This document shows, piece after piece, positions 56,508 to 64,000 of a stretch of 64,000 bases of DNA. This DNA is from Dromiciops gliroides (lineage: Eukaryota > Chordata > Mammalia > Microbiotheria > Microbiotheriidae), in NCBI RefSeq assembly GCF_019393635.1, contig NC_057862.1, positions 267,296,441 through 267,360,440 on the forward strand, written 5' to 3'. The stretch's first letter is position 1. Each line of letters starts with the position of its first letter. The translations under genes and the position numbers were made by a program. A model generated the notes under the pieces. It worked only from the letters and a program-made list of their open reading frames with translations, searched no databases and was not told the origin of the DNA.

Positions 56508-56705
56508 CTAGATGACTTTTTTAAGGAATTGTTTTCTTCAGTCAATCTTTGTGCTTCCTTTTCCAAGCTGCTGATTCTTTTTTCATAATTTTCTTGTTTT
56601 GCTTTCATTTCTCTCCCCATTTTTTCTTCTACCTCTCTCAATTGACTTTGGAAATCCTTTTTGAGCTCTCTTCCCATTTTTTCTTCTACCTCTCTCAATT
56701 GATTA

Positions 56706-56868
56706 AAAAAAATTTTTTTTTATACATTTCTTTCTTTTTTTTTTTTTTGTGAGGCAATTGGGGTTAAGTGACTTGCCTGGGGTCACACAGCTAGTAAGTG
56801 TGTAAAGTGTCTGAGGCTGGATTTGAACTCAGGGCTGGTGCTCTATCTGCTGTGCCACCTAGCTGCCC
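56706..56868 (-). mobile_element. WSINE1-like SINE
   Basis: Antisense SINE flanked by ctctcaattgatt duplications, inside the same L1 fragment. Confidence 0.93.
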
Positions 56869-57899
56869 CTCTCAATTGATTTTTAAAAGCCTTTTTGAGC
56901 TCGTCAAAGAAGGCTTTTTGTTCTAGAGACCAATTCATCTTCCCTCTTGAGGCTTCACATGTAGGCAATTTGAGAGTATTGTCCTCATCTGAGTTTGTGA
57001 TTGCCTCTTCCCTTTTGATACAGAAGCTTTCAGTGGTGAGAGCTCTTTTTTGTTTCTTACTCATGCTGCAGCTCACTTATTTATTTATTTGTTTGTTTGT
57101 TTATTTTAAGTTGAGGTCTGCTCTGGGGGCACCAGGGTCCCTGTTTCAAGCTTCTTGTGCTGCGGTATACCCCAGGGGCTTTGTCACTGGCTTTCTACAC
57201 CGAGGCCTCTATGGCTTGTGGATTTCTCCATGCCCTGGAATTCCTGTCAGAGTGTGCTGGGATCAGTAGGCCTGGTCGCACCTGTCCTGTATGTGGCCCT
57301 CCAGCTGGCAACCTGCCCTCTTGGCTGGTGCAGGTGGGTTTTGCCACTGTCCTGCTGCACCACCAGATTTTTGAGCCAGGATCCAGGAGCCTCAGTTGCT
57401 TGGCTGTGGCCCATAGCTTCCTGCTGACTTGCCTTGATTTCCTCGGTGCTGCCCTGAGCTGCGCCTCCCTTTTGATTGAGTCAGACCAACCTTTCCTGAA
57501 GTCTTCTAAATTATCTCTAGTTGGAAGACTGTATCTCTCTGTCACTTTGCAGGTTCTGTAGTTTCAGAATCCGTCCAGAGGCTTGATTTAATGTTCTTTT
57601 TGAGGGAACAGAAGGGGAGCTCAGGCAACTTGCTGACTCCTCTCTGCCATTTTGGCTCTGCCCCCGAGGGTTGTCCATATTAAAATTAGTGCTACCCTGA
57701 TGACATCAAGGTCTAGTGGGAGACAGATTCCCTGAGGGCAAAGGCACATACAGATAGGTGTGGTTTCTTTCTCCATTCTTTGTAAGTCTTGCACAAGATT
57801 AGGTTCTGAAAGAAATTAGAACTTTCCTAAAAATTTATCTCTGAAGTGGGGAGAGGTAGAAAGAAATTGGGTCCTTCCAAAACCCATTATTAATAATTA

Positions 57900-58670
57900 T
57901 TTTCTCACCGTAAATATTTCCATTTTCTTTGTACTTATCATATTTGTTATTCCTTGAAACACAGCAATATGTATTGTAATTTGTTTAATCATTCCCCAAT
58001 TGATGAATATCTGCTTTGTTTCCAATTATTTGCTATCACACAAAAAAAATACTGCTCTAAATAGTTTGGGGGCAGATGTAGACTTTTGTCTTGCCAGTGA
58101 TTTTCTTCAAGTATAAATCTACTATTGGAATATCTTGCTCAAAAGGTATGGGCTTTTTTTTTTTTTTTTAGGCAATTGGGGTTAAGTGACTTGCCTAGGG
58201 TCGCACAGCTAGTAAGTGTCAAGTGTCTGAGGCTGGATTTGAACTCAGGTCCTCCTGACTCCAGGGCCTGTGCTCTATACACTGCACCACCTAGCTGCCC
58301 TAGGTATGGGCATTTTAATGGCTTTATATGAATAATTTTAAACTGTTTTCCCAAATGGTTATGCTAAAGCACATAGCTTTGCCAATAATGCAGTAGTGTA
58401 TTTCATGTCCCACAATCCCTCTAGCATTGACTATTCCCATATTTTGCCATTTTTTTGTCAGTCTTCAACAGCCAGTTTTGAGGATGTTCTGCAAAATGTT
58501 CTGGAAAACCCAGAGGTTTCTAATTTGTAAATTAATTTTAAAAATTTTCATTTTTCCTATTATTAGTGATTTGGAGATTTTTTCATATGATTATATAATA
58601 ATAATAATAATAGTATGTTTTGATTTGTAAACTATTTTTAATCCTTTGACTACTTATCTCCTGGGGAATG
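57900..58670 (-). mobile_element. Old L1 ORF2 remnant (antisense)
   Basis: The complement of the ORF2 C-terminus (cattccccaattgatgaatatctgc, gccaataatgcagtagtg), heavily decayed. It contains a SINE and a (taa)n run at 58597-58612. Confidence 0.7.
58153..58301 (-). mobile_element. WSINE1-like SINE
   Basis: Antisense SINE flanked by aggtatgggc duplications. Confidence 0.93.
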
Positions 58671-60212
58671 ACTTTAACATTTTATTTTTATGGTATTTTA
58701 TTTTTCCTAATTACATGTAAAGCAAAACTTTAACATGCATTTTCTAAAAATTTTGAGTTCCAAATTTTTTCCCTCCCTCCATCATCTCTCCCATCCTTAG
58801 AGTAAATAATTTTACATAAGATATATTGTGCAATCATGTAAATTATATTTCCATGAAAGAAGAAAGAGTAAAAGAAAAAAAACAAAAAAAGGAAAGTGAA
58901 AAATAGCATGCATTCAGACTCCATCAGGTTATTTTGGATCATTGTATTACTGAGAATAGCTGTCATTTATAGTTGATTATCATTCAATGTGGTTGTTACT
59001 GTGTACAATGTTCTCTTGGTTCTGCTCACTTCATGTAAATCTTTCCAGGTTTTTGTGACATATGCCTGCTTGTCATTTCTTTTAGCAAAATAGTATCCCA
59101 TTGCATTACATATTCCACAACTTATCCAGCCATTCCCCAATTGATGGGCATCCCCCTAAATTTCCAATTTTTGCTGCCACAAAAAGAGCTGTTATGAATA
59201 TTTTCATCCCAATAGGTGCCTTTCCCTTTTTACTGATCTCTTTGGTGTACAGACCAAATACAGTAGTGTTATTCCTCGACCAAGGGTATGCAGTTTTATA
59301 GCCCTTTGGTATGGTTCCAAATTGCTCTCAGGAATGGTTAGATCAATTGACAACTCCACCAAGAGTCCTCCAGTGTTCCCATATCCTTTCCAACATCCAT
59401 TTTCCTTTTCTGTCATTTTAGCCAACCTGATAGGTGTCAGCTTTAATTTGCATATCTCTAATCAATAATGATTTGGAACATTTTTTCCATATGATTACAG
59501 ATAACTTTGATTTCTTCATCTGAAAACTGCTTGTTCATATCCTTTGATCATTTATCAGTTGGGGAGTGAGTTGTATTCTTTTAAATTTGACTCAGTTCTT
59601 TATATATTTAAAAAAAAAGTGAGACCACTATCAGAAACACTTACTGTAAAAACTGTTTCCCAACTTTCTGTTTTTCTTCCAATCTTGGTTGCTTTTGTTT
59701 TGTTTGTGCAAATACTTTTAAATTTAATATAATCAAAATTATCCATTTTACATCCCTCAATGCTCTCTTTCTCTTGCCTAGTAATAAATTCTTCCCCTTT
59801 CCATAGATCTGACAGAAAAAAACCCCAACTATTCCTTCTCCTAATTTGCTTATGGTATCATGCTTTATATGTAAATCATGTATGCATTTTGATCTTATCT
59901 TGGTATATGGTGTGAGATGTTGGTCTATACCTAGATTCTGTCACATTATTCTCCAGTTTTGCTAGGAGTTTTTGTAAAATAGTGAGTTCTTGTTCCAGAA
60001 GCTAGGGTTTTGGGGCTTATCAAACATTAGATTACTATGGTCATTTACTACTGTGTCTTGTATATGTAATATATTCCACTGATTGATTTTTTAGTCAGTA
60101 CCAGATAGTTTTAATGAATACTACTTTATAATATAGTTACATATCTGGTATGATTAGATTACATTCCTTTGAATTTTCTTTTCATTAATTCCCTTGATAT
60201 TCTTGACCTTTT

Positions 60213-61707
60213 CTTCTTTTAAAAAATTTTCCCAGGCCTTTATTTATTTTCCAATTACATGTAATGATAGCTTTCAACATTCACTTTTTTTTAATCATAA
60301 AAGTATTTTATTATTTTCCAGTTACATGTAGAGATAATTTTCAACATTTGTTTTTATAAGATTTCTAGTTTCAAATTTTTCTCCCTTCCTCCCTTCCTTC
60401 TACCCTTCCCCATACAGAAAGCAATCTGTTATCAGTTATATATGGACAATCATATTAAACATATTTCTGCATTAGTCATATTGTGAGGGAAGAATCAGAA
60501 CACAAGGGAAAAACCTCAATAAAGAAACAAACACAATCAAAAATTAGAAACAGTATGGTTCAATCTACATTCAGAATCCACAGTTCTTTTTTCTGGATGT
60601 GGAGAGCATTTTCCATCATGAGTCTTTTGGAATTGTCTTGGGTCATTGCACTGCTGAGAAGAGCCAAGTCTATCACAATTGATCATCACACAATGTTGCT
60701 GTTACTATGTTCAATGTTCTCCTTGTTCTGCTCCCTTCACTCAGCATCAGTCCACTTAAGTCTTTCCAGGTTTTTCTGAAATCTGCCTGTTCATCATTTC
60801 TTATAGCACAATAGTATTCCATTACATTTATATAACACAACTTTTTCAGCCATTCCCCAATGGATGGGCATCCCCTCAATTCAATTCTTTGCCACCACAT
60901 AGAGAGCTGCTATAAATATTCTTGTACATATGGTTCCTTTCCCCTTTTCTATGATCTCTTTGGATTACAGATCTAGTAGTGGTATTGATGGGTCAATGGG
61001 TATGCACAGTCCCATTGGCCTTTGGGCATAGTTCCAAATTGTTCTCCAGAATGGTTGGATTAGCTCACAACTCCACCAACAATGCTTTAGTGAACATTGA
61101 CATTCACTTTTGTAACATTTTGAGTTTTAAATTTTTCTCCCACCCTCTGTCCCCTACCCCCTCCCGAAGTCAGCAAGCAATCTGATATTGGTTATACATT
61201 ATAATCATGTTAAGCATAGTTCCACAGTAGCCATGTTGTAAGAGAAGAATCAGAACAAAAGGAAACAAAAACACAAGAAAGAAGAAACAAAAAGAAGAAA
61301 AAAAACCCAACAAAAGTGAAAGTAGCATGCTTACATCTGCATTCAGACTCCATAGTTCTTTTTCTGAATGTGGAGAGGATTTTCCATCATGAGTCTTTTG
61401 GCATTGTCTTGGATCACTGTATTGCTGAGAAGAGTTAGGTCTATCACAGTTGATTATCACATAATGTTGTTGATACTATGAACAATGTTCTCTTGGTTCT
61501 GCTCATTTCACTCAGCATCAATTCAGATAAGTCTTTCCAGGTTACTCTAAAATATATCTGCTTATCATTTCTTACAGCACAATGACATTTCATGACACTC
61601 ATATACCGCAACTTGTTTGGCCATTCCTCAATTGATGAGCATCCCCTCAATTTCCAATTCTTTTGCCACCACAAAAGAGAAACTATAAATATATTTGTAC
61701 ATGTGGG
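60213..61707 (-). mobile_element. Second L1 (3' part), nested
   Basis: Flanked by a perfect cttgacctttt duplication (60202-60212, 61708-61718). A 5'-truncated antisense L1: 3' UTR and ORF2 C-terminus, with a third L1 inserted in its 3' UTR. Confidence 0.82.
60290..61099 (-). mobile_element. Third L1 (3' part), innermost
   Basis: Begins with its own 3' terminus (ttttattattttccagttacatgtagag) and covers the 3' UTR and ORF2 C-terminus. Flanked by an acattcactttt duplication (about 60278 and 61100). Confidence 0.78.
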
Positions 61708-62391
61708 CTTGACCTTTTATCATTCCAGATGAATTTTGTTATAGTTTTGTCTAGCTTTATAAAGTATTTTTGGCACTTTGATTGGCAAGACATTCAATAA
61801 GTAAATCAATTTAGGTAGAATTGCCATTTTTATTATATTGACTCAGCATACCCCATGAACAATTTATATTTTTCTAATTGTTTAGATCTGACTTTCTGTG
61901 AAAAATGTTTTTTAATTGTAATCATATAGTTCTTGGGCTTGTCTTGGCAGACAGACTCCCAAGTATTTTATATTGTCTGCAGTTTTTTAAATGGAATTTC
62001 TTTTTCTTTCTTTTGCTGTTACGTTATGATTGTAATATATAAAATGTTGGTGATTTATGTGGATTTATTTTATATCCTGCAACTTTGATAAGTTTTTTCA
62101 ATTAGATTTTAGTTGATTCTCTAGGATTCCCTAAGTATAATATGCCATCTGCAAAGAGTGATACTTTTGTTTTTTCATTGCCTATTCTGATTCCTTTAAT
62201 GTCTTTTTCTTCTCTTATTGGTGTAGCTAACACGTACAACATTAAACAATAATGTTGTAATGGGCATCCTTGCTTCACTCTTATTGGGAAGGCTTCTAGT
62301 TTATACCCATTATGCATAATACTTGCTGATGGCTTTAGATAGATACTACTTATTTTAAGGAAAACTCCATTTTCCCCCAGGCTCTCTAGTT

Positions 62392-62548
62392 TGTTTGTTT
62401 GTTTGTTTTTTTTGTGAGGCAATTGGGGTTCAGTGACTAGCCTAGGGTCACACAGCTAGTAAGTGACAAGTATCTGAGGCCAGATTTGAACTCAGGACCT
62501 CCTGAATCCAGGGCTGGTGCTCTATCCACTGTGCCACCTAGCTGCCCC
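62392..62548 (-). mobile_element. WSINE1-like SINE
   Basis: Antisense SINE with a (tttg)n tail, flanked by short ctctagttt/ctagtgttt duplications, in the outer L1 ORF2. Confidence 0.92.
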
Positions 62549-63983
62549 TAGTGTTTTTAATAGGAACAGGTGTTTTATTTTGTCAAAAGCTTTTTCTACA
62601 TCCATTGAGATAATTATTTGATTTTTGCTGGTTTTGTTATTTATATGGTCAATTTTGCTAATATTTCCTAATACTGAAACAGCCCTGGGTATAAATTCCA
62701 CCTAGTAATTGTGTATGAACTTTGTGATATATTGTCATATATTTTATTTTAAAATTTAGCATCAATAGTCATTATGGAAATTGGTTTACAGTTTTCTTTC
62801 TCTATTTTTGTTCTCTCTTGTTTAGGTTTGAAAACCATATATATATATATATATATCATAAAAGAAATTTGGTTTGACCCTTCACCTATTTTTCCAAATA
62901 GTTTAAAATGTATTATAATTAGTTGTTTTTTTAAATTTTTCATAAAATTCACTTGTGAACCTGTTGGATGATAGAGTTCATTAATGGCTCGTTCAGTTTC
63001 TTTTCTAAGATGTTTTCTATTTCTTCTTCCTTTAATCAGAGCAATTAATGTTTTCAGAAATATTAATCTATTTTGCTTATATTGTCAGATTTACTGGCAT
63101 ATTGTCAGATTTTTTTGGCATATAATGGAGCAAAATAACTCCTGATAGTTGTTTTAATAATATCTTTATTCATAATGAACTCACCCTTTTCATTTTTGAT
63201 ATTGGTAATTTGGTTTTTTTTTCTTTTTTAAAAATCAAATTGACCAATGATTTATCTATTTTATTGTTTTTTATAACAACTTTATAGTTTTATTTATTAG
63301 TTCAAAAGTTTTCTTACTTTCCATTTTATGAATCTTTCCTTTGGTTTTTGGGATTTCCAGTTTGATGTTTAACTGGGGATTTTTAATTATTTCTTTTTCT
63401 AGGTGTTTTTTTTTTAAAGTTTCATGACCAATTCCTTGATCTCTTCTTTTTTCTAATTTATTGATGTCAAAGTTTATAGATTTCCCCCTAAGGTCTGCTT
63501 TGGCTACATTTTGGTATGTTGTCTTACTCCTTACATTCTCTTTAATAAAATGATTGTTTCTATTATTTGTTCTTGGGGTGCTCATTCTTTAGGATTAGAT
63601 TATTTTACAATTAGTTTTGAATATATCTTTCCATTGCCCTTTACTGAACATGTTTTTATTGCATTATGAGCCCAAATAGATACATTTAATATTTCTGCCT
63701 TTCTACATTTGTTTGTATATATGTATTTTATGCCCTAATACATGGTCAATTTTTTTATAAGTGCCATGTACTGCATTTCTATCCCAATTCAGTGTTCTCT
63801 AGAGTTCTATCATATATAACATTTCTAAAATTTTATTTACCTCCTTAACTCCTTTCTTGTTTATTTTGTGGTATGATTTATCTTGTTCTGAAAAGGGAAA
63901 GTTGACGTAGTCTAGTAGTATACGAGTATAGTTTTACTATTTCATTCTATAATTCATTTAACTTCTTTAAGAATTTGGATGCT

Positions 63984-64000
63984 AGGGGGGGTGGAGCCAA
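63984..64000 (+). mobile_element. Start of another L1 5' UTR (cut by window end)
   Basis: gggggggtggagccaa matches the first bases of the full-length L1 at 25538 and interrupts the antisense ORF2 text aagaatttggatgct. Only the first bases are visible. Confidence 0.75.

Larger units (their letters stand above)
56281..57665 (-). mobile_element. 5'-end-only L1 insertion with target duplication
   Basis: Carries the L1 5' end (ggctctgccccc on the right), 5' UTR and ORF1 start (complement of MSKKQKRALTTES at about 57067). It ends in the ORF1 coiled coil at 56281, with no 3' part or poly(A). It is flanked by a perfect 15-bp duplication gagggttgtccatat (56266-56280, 57666-57680). Two SINEs sit within it. 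Confidence 0.88.
55986..57899. other. Possible LTR-like insertion carrying the L1 fragment
   Basis: The sequence outside the inner L1 (55986-56265 and 57681-57899) is GC-richer than its surroundings and sits between two halves of an old L1, which suggests an inserted LTR-type element. I could not identify its ends. Confidence 0.35.
58680..63983 (-). mobile_element. Old L1 (antisense), outermost of a nested set
   Basis: 3' UTR from about 58680, ORF2 C-terminus (58960-60212), a gap filled by younger L1s, then RT and endonuclease regions (61708-63983; for example the complement of the FADD region at about 62150). ORF2 is decayed, with short antisense reading frames only. A SINE is inserted at 62392. 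Confidence 0.82.

Overview
The window looks like marsupial nuclear DNA from a gene-poor, repeat-dense region. The evidence is about 25 copies of a tRNA-derived SINE with a MIR-like core (WSINE1-like), two SINEs ending in a BovB/RTE-like tail (MAR1-like), and marsupial-type L1 elements of several ages. I cannot determine the species. I found no host protein-coding exon, rRNA, tRNA or CRISPR array. Almost everything recognisable is retroelement-derived, often several insertions deep.

Layout. 1-4472: an old antisense L1 5' end, SINEs, an antisense LTR and unassigned AT-rich sequence. 4473-13354: a nearly complete endogenous retrovirus (ERV) on the minus strand. It has two similar LTRs, a 4-bp target duplication (GATT), a tRNA-Trp primer site, a polypurine tract, gag, pro-pol, env, and an extra open reading frame between env and the 3' LTR. 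13363-25537: old L1 pieces, SINEs and several solo LTRs. 25538-32238: a full-length plus-strand L1 (ORF1 open, ORF2 broken) inserted into an older L1. 32239-36285: old L1, SINE clusters and microsatellites. 36286-42882: a nearly full-length minus-strand L1 of the same family, also inside an older L1. 42883-58670: old L1 pieces, solo LTRs, L2/MIR relics, an unusual 5'-end-only L1 insertion and unassigned sequence. 58680-63983: three antisense L1s nested in one another. 63984-64000: the first bases of another plus-strand L1.

The most notable object is the extra ORF of the provirus (5285-5818, minus). It encodes about 178 residues whose middle closely resembles a nuclear-receptor DNA-binding domain: C-x2-C-x13-C-x2-C, a CKVFFKR-like recognition segment, then C-x5-C-x8-C-x2-C ending in a CRxCRxxKCxxxGL signature. 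It has no ligand-binding domain, and a third cysteine cluster repeats the finger-I spacing. Its position is that of a retroviral accessory or transduced gene; the precedent is v-erbA of avian erythroblastosis virus. I know of no described retrovirus lineage with this arrangement.

In the provirus, gag and pro-pol share one frame separated by a single UGA, as expected for stop-codon readthrough. Gag and pol carry frameshifts and a nonsense codon. Integrase is cut after its first catalytic Asp and joined in frame to env, giving one uninterrupted 689-codon ORF. The two LTRs differ at only about six positions outside a 27-bp duplication and a C/G run, so the insertion is fairly recent.
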